Positions 8,591-17,841 are shown, counted from the stretch's first letter. The stretch: DNA of 64,000 nt from Chromatiaceae bacterium (GCA_024235395.1 JACKMK010000004.1:248001-312000), one strand, 5' to 3'. Numbers and translations: made by a program. Notes: generated by a model from the sequence alone, not told the origin.

Positions 8591-11545
8591 ATGAAACTCA
8601 AAAAGATTTCCGATCAGGTCGATCCGGCAACCACTGAGCAGACCGACGCCCAGGCAGCGACCGGGCAGCCAGCCAGCTCGAACCGCGCGGCCGGACGCAA
8701 GCTCAGCCGTCGTGATTTCCTGCGCCATTCCGGGATTCTTGCCGGCGGCGGCGCACTGGCCACCGGCCTTGCCCCCGGCATGATGCGCAGGGCCACGGCT
8801 GCCGAGGGTGCACAGACCGGTACTGCTAAAGAGATAAGGACCATCTGTACTCACTGCTCGGTCGGTTGCGGGATAATCGCCGAGGTGAAAAACGGCGTCT
8901 GGACCGGCCAGGAACCGGCCTTCGACCATCCGTTCAATCTCGGGGCACATTGCGCCAAGGGCGCGGCGGTGCGCGAGCACGGCCATGGCGAACGCCGCCT
9001 CAAGTATCCGACCAAGCTGGTCAACGGCAAGTGGCAGAAGGTCTCGTGGGACGAGGCACTGAACGACATCAGTGGCCAGCTGACCAAGATCCGCGAGCAA
9101 TCCGGACCCGATTCGGTTTACTGGCTGGGCTCGGCAAAATTCAACAACGAGCAGGCCTACCTGTACCGCAAGTTCGCCGCGATGTGGGGCACCAACAACG
9201 TCGACCACCAGGCGCGCATCTGTCACTCGACCACGGTCGCGGGTGTTGCCAACACCTGGGGCTACGGTGCAATGACCAACAGCTACAACGACATCCACAA
9301 GTCGCGCGCGATCCTGCTGATTGGTTCCAACCCGGCCGAGGCGCACCCGGTATCGCTGCAGCACATCCTCAAGGCCAAGGAGGAAAACAATGCACCGGTG
9401 ATCGTGATCGACCCGCGCTTCACCCGCACCGCAGCACACGCCAACCACTTCCTGCGCATCCGCCCCGGCACCGACGTGCCGATCATCTGGGGCATGATGT
9501 ACCACATCTTCAAGAATGGCTGGGAAGACAAGGAGTACATCCGCCAGCGCGTCTACGGCATGGAAGAGGTCAAGGCCGAGGTCGCCAAGTGGACGCCTGA
9601 CGAGGTCGAGCGCGTCACCGGGGTACCGGAGAACCAGGTGTACGCGGCCGCCAAGGCGATGGCCGACAACCGTCCCGGCACCTTCATCTGGTGCATGGGT
9701 GGCACGCAGCACACGATCGGCAACAACAACACCCGCGCCTACTGCGCGTTCCAGCTGGCACTCGGCAATATCGGTGTATCCGGTGGCGGCGCCAACATCT
9801 TCCGTGGTCATGACAACGTGCAGGGCGCGACCGACCTCGGCGTGCTCGCCGATACGCTGCCCGGCTACTACGGCCTGGCCCCCGGTTCCTGGGGACACTG
9901 GGCTCGGGTCTGGGATCTTGATCCGGCATGGCTCAAGGGCCGTTTCGATGACGTGGCCTACGACAAGGATGGCAAGGAGTACATCGGCGAACACGGTGAG
10001 AAGGACAAGGCCGAGCACGTGATGAACACCAAGGGCATCCCGGTCTCGCGCTGGATCGACGGCGTGCTCGAGAACAAGGATGCGATCGCCCAACGTGACA
10101 ACGTGCGCGCGATGTTCATGTGGGGGCACGCACCCAACTCGCAGACACGTGGCCCGGAAATGAAAAAGGCCATGGAAAAGCTCGACCTGCTGGTCGTTGT
10201 CGATCCCTATCCGACCGTTTCGGCCGTCATGCACGATCGCACCGACGGCGTCTATCTGCTGCCCGCGTGTACGCAGTTCGAGACCTACGGATCGGTGACC
10301 GCCTCCAACCGCTCACTGCAATGGCGCGACAAGGTGATCGAGCCGCTGTTCGAATCCCTGCCCGATCACACCATTATGTACAAGCTGGCGAAGAAGCTCG
10401 GCTTTGCTGATGAGTTCACCAAGCACATCGCGGTCACCAACGACGAGCCGCTGATCGAGGACATCACGCGTGAGTTCAACCGCGGCATGTGGACCATCGG
10501 CTATACCGGCCAGAGCCCGGAACGGATGAAACTGCACCAGCAGAACTGGGGCACCTTCGACTACACCAGCCTCAAGGCCGAGGGCGGACCGGCCGACGGC
10601 GATTTCTATGGCATGCCCTGGCCGTGCTGGGGTACTGCAGAGATGAAACACCCCGGCACGCCCAACCTCTATGACACCAGTGTGCCGGTGGCCGAAGGCG
10701 GCCTGACCTTCCGCGCCCGCTTCGGTGTCGAGCGCAACGGTGTCAGCCTGCTTGCTGATGGTAGCTATTCGGCAGGCTCCGAGATCAAGGACGGCTATCC
10801 CGAGTTCACCGCCGACCTGCTGAAGAAGCTCGGGTGGTGGGACGACCTGACGGATGCCGAGAAACAGGCCGCCGAAGGCAAAAACTGGAAGAACGACCTG
10901 TCCGGCGGCATCCAGCGCGTCGCAATCAAGCATGGTTGCGCCCCGTTCGGCAATGCCAAGGCACGCACCGTGGTCTGGACCTTCCCCGACCCCGTGCCGG
11001 TGCACCGTGAGCCGTTGTACACCAACCGCCGCGACCTGGTGGAGAAGTACCCGACCTACGAAGACCGCAAATCGTTCTGGCGCCTGCCGACCCGCTATGG
11101 GTCGATCCAGGCCAAGGACTACTCGCAGGAGTTCCCGATCATCCTCACCTCGGGGCGGCTGGTCGAGTACGAGGGTGGCGGCGACGAGACCCGGTCGAAC
11201 CCGTGGCTGGCCGAACTGCAGCAGGACATGTTCGTCGAGATACACCCGCGTGATGCCAACAATGCCGGCATCAAGGATGGCGAAGACGTGTGGATCGAGA
11301 GCACGGAGGGCGCCCGCATCAAGGTCAAGTCCCTGGTCACCCGACGCGTTGCCGCCGGGGTCGCGTTCACGCCTTTCCATTTCGGCGGTCACTTCCAGGG
11401 CAACGACCTGCGCAGCAAGTACCCTGCGGGTGCCGATCCCTTCGTACTGGGCGAGGCCTGCAACACCGCGTTCACCTATGGATACGACTCGGTGACGCAG
11501 ATGCAGGAAACCAAGTGCACCCTTTGCCGCATCATCAAGGCTTGA
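8591..11545 (+). CDS. fdhA: Formate dehydrogenase catalytic (alpha) subunit, molybdopterin, Tat-exported
   Basis: A 984-residue bis-MGD oxidoreductase that oxidises formate to CO2 in the periplasm. SRRDFL at residues 39-44 is a Tat motif, followed by a Gly/Ala hydrophobic stretch. The proximal 4Fe-4S cluster ligands are C86, C89, C93 and C121 (CTHCSVGCG then AHCAKGA). The active-site position is Cys211 in QARICHSTT, where selenoprotein homologues have Sec, so no SECIS is needed. Molybdopterin-binding blocks include ILLIGSNPAEAHP and the C-terminal RLVEYEGGG and AFTPFHFGGHFQGN segments. It is followed 13 nt later by the beta subunit. The long N-terminal pre-region (about 38 residues before the RR) is somewhat longer than usual. 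Confidence 0.95.
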   Translation: MKLKKISDQVDPATTEQTDAQAATGQPASSNRAAGRKLSRRDFLRHSGILAGGGALATGLAPGMMRRATAAEGAQTGTAKEIRTICTHCSVGCGIIAEVKNGVWTGQEPAFDHPFNLGAHCAKGAAVREHGHGERRLKYPTKLVNGKWQKVSWDEALNDISGQLTKIREQSGPDSVYWLGSAKFNNEQAYLYRKFAAMWGTNNVDHQARICHSTTVAGVANTWGYGAMTNSYNDIHKSRAILLIGSNPAEAHPVSLQHILKAKEENNAPVIVIDPRFTRTAAHANHFLRIRPGTDVPIIWGMMYHIFKNGWEDKEYIRQRVYGMEEVKAEVAKWTPDEVERVTGVPENQVYAAAKAMADNRPGTFIWCMGGTQHTIGNNNTRAYCAFQLALGNIGVSGGGANIFRGHDNVQGATDLGVLADTLPGYYGLAPGSWGHWARVWDLDPAWLKGRFDDVAYDKDGKEYIGEHGEKDKAEHVMNTKGIPVSRWIDGVLENKDAIAQRDNVRAMFMWGHAPNSQTRGPEMKKAMEKLDLLVVVDPYPTVSAVMHDRTDGVYLLPACTQFETYGSVTASNRSLQWRDKVIEPLFESLPDHTIMYKLAKKLGFADEFTKHIAVTNDEPLIEDITREFNRGMWTIGYTGQSPERMKLHQQNWGTFDYTSLKAEGGPADGDFYGMPWPCWGTAEMKHPGTPNLYDTSVPVAEGGLTFRARFGVERNGVSLLADGSYSAGSEIKDGYPEFTADLLKKLGWWDDLTDAEKQAAEGKNWKNDLSGGIQRVAIKHGCAPFGNAKARTVVWTFPDPVPVHREPLYTNRRDLVEKYPTYEDRKSFWRLPTRYGSIQAKDYSQEFPIILTSGRLVEYEGGGDETRSNPWLAELQQDMFVEIHPRDANNAGIKDGEDVWIESTEGARIKVKSLVTRRVAAGVAFTPFHFGGHFQGNDLRSKYPAGADPFVLGEACNTAFTYGYDSVTQMQETKCTLCRIIKA

Positions 11546-11558
11546 GGAGAACCCAGAC

Positions 11559-12188
11559 ATGGCCAATATGAAGTTCTACTGCGACGCGGAACGCTGCATC
11601 GAGTGCAATGCCTGTGTCACCGCCTGCAAGAATGAAAACGAAGTCCCCTGGGGTGTGAACCGCCGCCGCGTGGTCACGATCAAGGACGGCGAACCCGGCG
11701 AACGCTCGCTGTCGGTTGCATGCATGCACTGCGCCGATGCGCCGTGTGCCGCTGTCTGCCCGGTCGACTGTTTCTACACCACGGAAGACGGCGTGGTGCT
11801 GCACGACAAGGACATCTGTATCGGGTGCGGTTACTGTTTTTATGCCTGCCCGTTCGGTGCGCCGCAGTTCCCGAAGGCCGGGGCATTCGCGTCGCGCGGC
11901 AAGATGGACAAATGCACCTTCTGCGCCGGTGGCCCGAAAGAGACCGGCAGCGCCGAGGAGCACCGCATGTACGGGTCCAACCGACTGGCGGAAGGCAAAC
12001 TGCCGCTGTGTGCCGAGATGTGTTCGACCAAGGCACTGATCGCCGGTGACGCCGACGTGGTGTCGGATATCTACCGCAGACGCGTGGTCAACCGCGGCGC
12101 CTCGGTGCTCGATTGGGGGGTCAACTACGACAAGGCCAGCCTTCGCGCACCCCAGAGCGTGAAAGGCAAGGCGAGCAGCGACGGCTGA
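11559..12188 (+). CDS. fdhB: Formate dehydrogenase iron-sulfur (beta) subunit
   Basis: A 209-residue four-cluster ferredoxin-like subunit that passes electrons from FdhA to the membrane cytochrome. Cys groups are CIECNACVTACK, CMHCADAPCAAVCP, CIGCGYCFYACP and, after an insertion, CTFC...CAEMC, giving the usual sixteen or so ligands. There is no C-terminal membrane helix, unlike E. coli FdnH, so attachment must be through the cytochrome subunit. It is expected to ride across the membrane with FdhA on the Tat pathway, since it has no signal of its own. Confidence 0.93.
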   Translation: MANMKFYCDAERCIECNACVTACKNENEVPWGVNRRRVVTIKDGEPGERSLSVACMHCADAPCAAVCPVDCFYTTEDGVVLHDKDICIGCGYCFYACPFGAPQFPKAGAFASRGKMDKCTFCAGGPKETGSAEEHRMYGSNRLAEGKLPLCAEMCSTKALIAGDADVVSDIYRRRVVNRGASVLDWGVNYDKASLRAPQSVKGKASSDG

Positions 12189-12202
12189 TCGGCATGACAA
12201 AA

Positions 12203-12237
12203 ACGGGTTGTCGGACGATGGGTGTCCGGCAACCCGT
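12203..12237 (+). other. Strong intercistronic hairpin between fdhB and the cytochrome b gene
   Basis: ACGGGTTG (12203-12210) pairs with CAACCCGT (12230-12237) and CGGAC (12212-12216) with GTCCG (12224-12228), with one T-G pair between and a 7-nt loop. Only a short ATTT follows, so this is not a standard terminator. It sits in the single wide gap (125 bp) of an otherwise tight operon and could stabilise the fdhAB message or reduce read-through. Confidence 0.55.
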
Positions 12238-12313
12238 ATTTCGAACCGACGCTTGCCTGTGGACCTTGCAGGTGACCGTTCGACAATCATCCGCCCAATC
12301 GAGGACCTAGGCG

Positions 12314-13363
12314 ATGCGTGCAACTCAACCGCGCGGCATGATCGGGATAGTCACCACCCTGGTACTTCTCGGTTGCCTGTTCGTCGCGCTGCCGGTATCC
12401 GCTGCACCGGACACCCCCGCCAATCCGATCATGGTGCCGAATCCCGGCACCGACCTGTGGAACGCAGTGCGTCAACGCCAGGGTCAGATGGCGGGCAACA
12501 CCCAGGCACGCGGCGTCGATGCGGGCGTGCTGATCAACCGTAGCGGCGAAGACTTCCGCCAGTACCGCCGGCACGAGTTCATCGGTGCCGCAGGCTGGTT
12601 CATTGCCGGAACCGTAGGTGTCATTCTGCTGTTCTTTCTGATCCGCGGCCGGGTGCGGATACCGGATGGACGGTCGGGACGCAAGATCCGGCGGTTCGTC
12701 GAGTACGAGCGCATCGTGCATTGGCTGACTGCGGCACTGTTCGTATTTCTCGCGGTGACCGGACTGACGCTGTTGTTTGGCCGCTTCGTGATCTTGCCGG
12801 TATTCGGTGCCGAGGCGTTCGGTGTGATCGCCAGCGCATGCAAGGAAGGCCACAACCTGTTCGGGCCACTGTTTCTCGTCTCCATTCTACTACTGTTGTT
12901 TCACTGGGCCGCGCAGAACCTGCCTGCCCGCGGCGACCTCAAGTGGCTGATCAAGGGCGGCGGCATCATCGGAAAGGCACATGTCACTGCCGGCTTCTTC
13001 AACGCGGGCGAAAAGATCTGGTTCTGGTCGGTCATGGTGCTGGGCCTGGCCGTCTCGATCAGCGGCCTGGTACTGATCTTCCCGACTCTCGGCCAGCCAC
13101 GCGACATCATGCAGCTTGCCCTCTTCGTCCACGGTATCGCTGCGGTCCTGTTCATTGCCGGCTCGTTCGGCCATATCTACATCGGCACCATTGGCACCGA
13201 AGGCAGCCTCGAAAGCATGACCACCGGCTATGTGGATGAGAACTGGGCCGAGGCACACCACGACCGCTGGCATGCAGAGGTAAAGAACCAGCCGCAACCG
13301 CCGGCGCACGAAAGTGCCGGCTCTGACCGGGTCCCACTCCAGCCATCGACACGGAAGGCATGA
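12314..13363 (+). CDS. Formate dehydrogenase cytochrome b (gamma) subunit
   Basis: A 349-residue membrane protein of the FdnI/FdoI cytochrome b556 type, anchoring the dehydrogenase and giving electrons to the quinone pool. An N-terminal signal-like helix (residues ~10-32, ending in a PVSAAP stretch) precedes a ~90-residue periplasmic part, then several helices start at about residue 98. YERIVHWLTAALFVFLAVTG and KEGHNLFGPLF contain the His residues expected to bind haem, and a further His lies in FVHGIAAVLFIAGSFGHIY. The extra N-terminal domain is common in proteobacterial FdhI of this operon type. Preceded by the 12203-12237 hairpin. Confidence 0.92.
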   Translation: MRATQPRGMIGIVTTLVLLGCLFVALPVSAAPDTPANPIMVPNPGTDLWNAVRQRQGQMAGNTQARGVDAGVLINRSGEDFRQYRRHEFIGAAGWFIAGTVGVILLFFLIRGRVRIPDGRSGRKIRRFVEYERIVHWLTAALFVFLAVTGLTLLFGRFVILPVFGAEAFGVIASACKEGHNLFGPLFLVSILLLLFHWAAQNLPARGDLKWLIKGGGIIGKAHVTAGFFNAGEKIWFWSVMVLGLAVSISGLVLIFPTLGQPRDIMQLALFVHGIAAVLFIAGSFGHIYIGTIGTEGSLESMTTGYVDENWAEAHHDRWHAEVKNQPQPPAHESAGSDRVPLQPSTRKA

Positions 13364-13482
13364 AGAAGACACTGCATTTCCATCACCGCACCAGCGGCTC
13401 GCCGGCGTCGAACCGCTCCTGCCACGCGTTCGATCGGCACGGACCTTGGCACACAGCAAAACGAGAGGGAGATCGGACATGA
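13360..13482 (+). CDS. Possible 40-residue peptide bridging the cytochrome b and DsrM-like genes
   Basis: An ATG at 13360 overlaps the TGA of the cytochrome b gene (ATGA) and the frame closes with a TGA at 13480-13482 that overlaps the ATG of the next gene (13479). The 40-residue product, MKKTLHFHHRTSGSPAS then a basic, His-rich end, has no recognised family. The precise double ATGA coupling is what makes it worth recording; it may equally be chance, or serve only to couple translation of the two membrane subunits. Confidence 0.35.
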   Translation: MKKTLHFHHRTSGSPASNRSCHAFDRHGPWHTAKREGDRT

Positions 13483-14123
13483 GCTTTGCCGAGATCGTCG
13501 ATGGTCCTTTCTGGTACTTTTCGGCAACGGTGTTCGTGATTGGCGTCCTGTGGCGCCTGGTCGGGATGCTGAACATGGGCAGCAAGACCGATTTCAGCAC
13601 ACCACGCAGCTCCGGGAGCGCCGCCGCGCTCAGCATCAACATCACGCGGTTCTTCCCACGCGCCGACTTCTGGTCACGTATCCGGTTACAGGTGGTTGCC
13701 GGCTACCTGTTCCATGTGGGCCTTTTTGCCCTGCTGTTCTTCGCCGCCCCGCACATCGAGTTCTACCGTGAGTACGTGACGGGTTTCGGTTGGGTCGCGC
13801 TACCCGAATGGGCCTTCATCCTGGTCTCGGAGATAGCCTTCCTTGGCCTGATGCTGCTGATCCTGCATCGGATGCTCAACCCGGTTACCCGCGCGATCTC
13901 GGACCGCGGCGACTATATCGGTTCGATTCTGATTTTTCTCGTGATGCTGACAGGCTGTCTCGCCCTGGCAAGGTCGCACGAGGTATTGCGCGTCACACAT
14001 TTCTTTCTTGCAGAACTGCTGCTGGTGTATTTCCCTTTCAGTGCACTGATACATACCTTCACCTTCCCGTTCAGCCGTGGCTTCATGGGGGCACACTACG
14101 GCCGGCGTGGTGTCAAAGTCTGA
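13479..14123 (+). CDS. DsrM/HdrE/NarI-like membrane cytochrome b subunit
   Basis: A 214-residue integral membrane protein starting at ATG 13479 (GAGAGGGAG 8 nt upstream). About five helices are apparent, with His in LQVVAGYLFHVGLF, LHRML, VTHFFLAELL and ALIHTFTFPF, in keeping with a dihaem NarI/DsrM/HdrE cytochrome that exchanges electrons with menaquinol or ubiquinol. It is followed 34 nt later by an HdrD-like iron-sulfur protein, the same pairing as HdrE-HdrD and DsrM-DsrK. Being in a formate dehydrogenase operon, the pair probably links formate electrons, quinone and a cytoplasmic disulfide or thiol carrier; the acceptor is not known. Confidence 0.82.
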   Translation: MSFAEIVDGPFWYFSATVFVIGVLWRLVGMLNMGSKTDFSTPRSSGSAAALSINITRFFPRADFWSRIRLQVVAGYLFHVGLFALLFFAAPHIEFYREYVTGFGWVALPEWAFILVSEIAFLGLMLLILHRMLNPVTRAISDRGDYIGSILIFLVMLTGCLALARSHEVLRVTHFFLAELLLVYFPFSALIHTFTFPFSRGFMGAHYGRRGVKV

Positions 14124-14157
14124 GCACGACGAAGCATCAACCTAAAGGAACTGGATC

Positions 14158-15489
14158 ATGGCCATCGATATGAATGTCTTCCGCGGGTTTGCCGAGCAGA
14201 TCAAGATGCTCCCGCAGATGGCCAGACCGACGGACTGCCCGGACAATGAGCGGGTCAAGCATGCAAAGGCCATCTTCTCGACGAAGATCGATGCGTCCAA
14301 TGCCACCCAGCTCGAGTCCTGTGTGCACTGCGGACTGTGCGCCGAGGCCTGCCAGTTCTACATCCAGACAGAAGACCCCGAGCTGACCCCGATCCACAAG
14401 CTCGACCTGCTGAAGCGTTACTACCGCCGCGAAAAGGCGCCGCTGCGCTGGTTGCATCGGCTGATCGAACCGGACATCACCGAGGCCGACCTCGAGGCCA
14501 CCCAGCATCTGGTATACGAATCCTGTACCGAGTGTGGCCGCTGTGGTCTGGTCTGTCCGATGGGCATTGATATCGCCGCGATGGTGCACGTCACCCGCGA
14601 AGGGCTGGCTCACGCCGGCCTGATACCCGCCGGCCTGCGTGCCGTCGAGCAGGAACAGGGCAGTCGCGGGACGGTATTCGGTGTCGGACCCGACCAGCTG
14701 CGGCAGGCCGCAGACGAACTGCGCGCCAAGGGACACGAGGTGCCGATCGACAAGGACAAGGCCGACGTCCTGGTGCTCACATCGACGATCGATGTGTTGT
14801 TGTTCAAGGATGCGCTGGAGGCCACGGTCAAGGTGATGAACCACCTGGGTCTGGACTGGACCATTCACAGCTGCGCCTTCGAGGGCGCCAATTTCGGCCT
14901 GCTTTCAGGTTACTCCGAGGTCCAGAAGTCCGCGTCCGAACGCATCACCAGCCAGGCGATCGCCCTGGGTGCCAGGATGGTCATAGTGCCCGAGTGCGGA
15001 CACGCCTATCCGGCATTGCGCTGGGCGGGCGCCAATGCGCATGGTGCCCCCCTGCCCTTTGAGGTGATGGCCCTTTCCGAGTTTCTCGGCCGCGAAGTCA
15101 TGGCAGGACGTCTGCAGCTGAACCCGATCGGCGCCGACAAACATGTCACCTATCACGATCCCTGCAAGATCGGACGCCATGGCGGTGTGTTCGACGAACC
15201 GCGTGCAGTGCTGCAGGCGCTCGGCGTCGATATGCGCGAGATGCCCAGCAACCGGACGGCAAACTTCTGCTGTGGCGGTGGCGCCGGCCTGTTCGTGATG
15301 GAAAAGGCCGAGCCGATGCGCAATGCCGCCTTCGATCTCAAGCGCCAGCAGGTCGAGGCGACCGGCGCCGGCTCCGTGGTCACCGCCTGTGGCAGCTGCC
15401 GCATCAACCTGATGGCGGGCGCCGACCGCACGCATTGGGGTACCCGCATTGAGAGTTTGGTCGAGTTGGTTGGCGATAACCTAAAATAA
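14158..15489 (+). CDS. HdrD/DsrK-like iron-sulfur protein with CCG domains
   Basis: A 443-residue cytoplasmic protein. Two 4Fe-4S motifs lie near residue 54 (CVHCGLCAEAC) and 122 (CTECGRCGLVCP). The C-terminal CCG domain is complete: HDPCKIGR, then NFCCGGGAGLF, then ACGSC, the ligand set that binds the noncubane cluster of heterodisulfide reductase. The first CCG-like domain (SCAFEGANFGLLSG, VPECGHAYP) has lost its paired Cys, as in several DsrK/HdrD relatives. Together with the upstream cytochrome b it forms an HdrDE/DsrMK-like module. Last gene of the operon; the terminator at 15542 follows. Confidence 0.87.
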   Translation: MAIDMNVFRGFAEQIKMLPQMARPTDCPDNERVKHAKAIFSTKIDASNATQLESCVHCGLCAEACQFYIQTEDPELTPIHKLDLLKRYYRREKAPLRWLHRLIEPDITEADLEATQHLVYESCTECGRCGLVCPMGIDIAAMVHVTREGLAHAGLIPAGLRAVEQEQGSRGTVFGVGPDQLRQAADELRAKGHEVPIDKDKADVLVLTSTIDVLLFKDALEATVKVMNHLGLDWTIHSCAFEGANFGLLSGYSEVQKSASERITSQAIALGARMVIVPECGHAYPALRWAGANAHGAPLPFEVMALSEFLGREVMAGRLQLNPIGADKHVTYHDPCKIGRHGGVFDEPRAVLQALGVDMREMPSNRTANFCCGGGAGLFVMEKAEPMRNAAFDLKRQQVEATGAGSVVTACGSCRINLMAGADRTHWGTRIESLVELVGDNLK

Positions 15490-15541
15490 GCCTCCGGGCA
15501 TCTCGTCATTTTGCCTGGTGAGGCACGACGATCCATTTTGA

Positions 15542-15563
15542 GGGCGCTGCGGCGCCCTTTTTT
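15542..15563 (+). terminator. Rho-independent terminator of the formate dehydrogenase operon
   Basis: GGGCGC (15542-15547) pairs with GCGCCC (15552-15557) around a 4-nt loop and is followed by six T. It ends the operon 53 nt after the HdrD-like stop codon. Confidence 0.9.
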
Positions 15564-15643
15564 GTGCATGCCCCCGTCCGATCGCATCGAAGGCGCAATG
15601 CCCGTAAGATGCGCCGTTCCAGTCAACCTCGTATGCCTATCCG

Positions 15644-16708
15644 ATGTACCTTCGCTTCGCGTCGTTCGCCGCGCTCCTGCTCCTGGCAACATCCTCCAGG
15701 GCGGCCGATCACTGTGTCGTGCTGCAGTACCACCATATCGACGAACACACACCGGGCATCACGAGCGTGACGCCGGAACAGTTTCAACAACATCTCGACT
15801 ACCTGCTGACCCACGATCATGTGGTCATGTCGTTGGACAAGGTGGTCGCCGCATTGCGCGACGACCTCCCCCTGCCCGACAGGTGTGTCGCGTTGACCAT
15901 CGACGACGCCTACGTCTCCGCGTACACCGAGGCCTTGCCCCGGGTCGTCCGTTATGGTTACCCGTTGACGGTGTTTGTCGCCACCGAGCCTGTCGATCAG
16001 GGCCTGCCCGGCTACCTCAGCTGGGCGCAGATGCGCGAGATGCAGGCCAAAGGTATCCATTTCGCAAATCACAGTCACAGCCACGCTCACCTGATACGCC
16101 GGGGCGACGCCGAGCCGACGGACGACTGGGAACAACGCGTCGCCGCCGACATCCAACTGGCGCAGAACCGCCTGCGAGAAGAACTGGGCGAGACGCCTGC
16201 ACTCTTTGTCTATCCCTACGGCGAATACAACAAGGCACTGAAACGGATCGTCACGTCGATGGGACTCACCGCGTTCGGGCAGCAGTCGGGACCTGTCTGG
16301 CGCCAGGCCGATTTTGCGGCACTGCCACGTTTTCCAATGGCCAGTCTGTACGCCGGGATGCGCACCTTCCCAAACAAGGTGGGGAGTCTGCCATTGCCGA
16401 TCACCGGTGCCTTTCCCGACGAGCCGGTCGTGCCGCTCGACGAATGGCATCCACGGCTCACGCTGGTCTTTACACCGGACCTCGCCAACCCGCAGCAACT
16501 GAACTGCTTCTTCAACGGCAGCCCGGAAGTGAGTTATGAATGGTTGGACCAACCGCGCAATGCCGTGGTGGTCACCCCGCGAGGTCGGCTCAATGTCGGC
16601 CGAAATCGCATCAACTGCACCCTGCCGATCGGCACCGACGGACGCTTCGGTTGGTACAGCCATAACTGGATCCGACGACATCCGGACGGCAGTTGGTATA
16701 GCGAATAA
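15644..16708 (+). CDS. Secreted polysaccharide deacetylase family protein
   Basis: A 354-residue exported protein with a signal peptide at residues 1-20 (ALLLLATSSRAA). The NodB-like barrel shows VVLQYHHID, the TIDDAY block (the catalytic TFDD equivalent), HFANHSHSHAHL with the zinc HxxxH, and FVYPYGEYN. These are the standard motifs of carbohydrate esterase family 4 enzymes that remove N-acetyl groups from glycans such as poly-GlcNAc or peptidoglycan. The last ~100 residues form an extra domain with one Cys pair (LNCFF, RINCTL), perhaps a carbohydrate-binding module. Substrate unknown. Confidence 0.88.
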   Translation: MYLRFASFAALLLLATSSRAADHCVVLQYHHIDEHTPGITSVTPEQFQQHLDYLLTHDHVVMSLDKVVAALRDDLPLPDRCVALTIDDAYVSAYTEALPRVVRYGYPLTVFVATEPVDQGLPGYLSWAQMREMQAKGIHFANHSHSHAHLIRRGDAEPTDDWEQRVAADIQLAQNRLREELGETPALFVYPYGEYNKALKRIVTSMGLTAFGQQSGPVWRQADFAALPRFPMASLYAGMRTFPNKVGSLPLPITGAFPDEPVVPLDEWHPRLTLVFTPDLANPQQLNCFFNGSPEVSYEWLDQPRNAVVVTPRGRLNVGRNRINCTLPIGTDGRFGWYSHNWIRRHPDGSWYSE

Positions 16709-16845
16709 ACTTGAACAATATTCTCTAACATACTGTTTTTATGAACTCCAACAAGAATGAAGTTCACAAATCGGCATTAGTTTATTAGCTTTTTCTTATT
16801 TTCATGTACCATGCCTCGAACGATGACTGATCCTCGCGGGGCCCT

Positions 16846-17826
16846 ATGCAACCGCTGTCCAATTTCGCGGTATGGCTGATCTTGCTCACGGGTGCCGGCG
16901 CGGCTTCCGCATTTTCTCCCTATTACGCCGGTGCGGCTCATGCACCTCGAGCCACGGCCCCTCTATACCGGTATCGCCATCCCATGCCACCGGCAGTACG
17001 GCCCACCCTGTACCCGGTGCCGGCCTATGCCCATCGTGGCTACGTGCCGCCGGCGGCCTATTTCGCGCCGCGGACACCAATGCCGGTCACCACACCGGCC
17101 AAGCCGCAGGTCCCATCGGCCGTATCGACGGAGGCGGCAGACGCGCCAACTGCGCCCCCCGGCGACAGTGCTGCGACCGGCGATGCGAAGTCGGCCTTCG
17201 TCGAGCGACTGCTCCCATTGATCGAGACCGAGAACCGCCGGCTGCTAAGACTGCGCGGGCGGCTCGTCCAACACTTCGCCAAGTTGGAACGCGGGCAATC
17301 GCCCACTGCCGAGGAGCGCGAGCACATCGACGAGTTGGCCACGGCCTATCGGGTGGACGGCGACCCTCTGGAGGATGCCGATGCGCGCAGCGCACTACTG
17401 GAACGGGTCGACGCATTGCCGGTCTCGCTGGCCCTGGCGCAGGCTGCCAACGAGAGTGCCTGGGGCAAATCCCGTTTTGCGCGCGAGGGTAACAACCTGT
17501 TCGGAATCTGGACCTACGACGAGACCAAGGGGATGGTGCCACGCAAGCGCGCTGCCGGGAAACGTCACCTGGTACGCCGATTCGACACCGAGGCCGAATC
17601 GGTGCGCTACTACATGCACACCCTCAACAGCCATCCCGCATACGCCGAACTGCGCGCGCTGCGTGCCGGTCAACGGGCCAAAGGGCAGCCACTCGACGGC
17701 GAACAACTGGCCGGTGGACTGGAGCGCTATTCGGCAAAGGGCGAGGAGTACGTACGTCTCATTCAGGCGATGATCCGTCGCTTCGACCTCGCGACCTACG
17801 ACCAGGCCGCACGCACCAGTGCGTGA
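16846..17826 (+). CDS. Bax-like peptidoglycan N-acetylglucosaminidase
   Basis: A 326-residue protein with a signal peptide (residues 1-23, ending GAASAFS) and a Pro/Ala/Tyr-rich linker to about residue 110. The glucosaminidase (FlgJ/Bax, GH73-like) domain occupies residues ~180-320: LAQAANESAWGKSRFA carries the catalytic Glu, then GNNLFGIW, YYMHTLNSHPAYAELR and LERYSAKGEEYV, all typical of the family. It is expected to cleave the glycan backbone in the periplasm. The 137-bp upstream region is AT-rich relative to the surroundings and probably holds its promoter. Convergent with the gene at 17842. Confidence 0.88.
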   Translation: MQPLSNFAVWLILLTGAGAASAFSPYYAGAAHAPRATAPLYRYRHPMPPAVRPTLYPVPAYAHRGYVPPAAYFAPRTPMPVTTPAKPQVPSAVSTEAADAPTAPPGDSAATGDAKSAFVERLLPLIETENRRLLRLRGRLVQHFAKLERGQSPTAEEREHIDELATAYRVDGDPLEDADARSALLERVDALPVSLALAQAANESAWGKSRFAREGNNLFGIWTYDETKGMVPRKRAAGKRHLVRRFDTEAESVRYYMHTLNSHPAYAELRALRAGQRAKGQPLDGEQLAGGLERYSAKGEEYVRLIQAMIRRFDLATYDQAARTSA

Positions 17827-17841
17827 ATCCCGGCACGCCCC

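Noticed and set aside
8591..11545. Selenocysteine in formate dehydrogenase
   Set aside because: The active-site codon is TGT (Cys211) and no in-frame TGA interrupts the gene.
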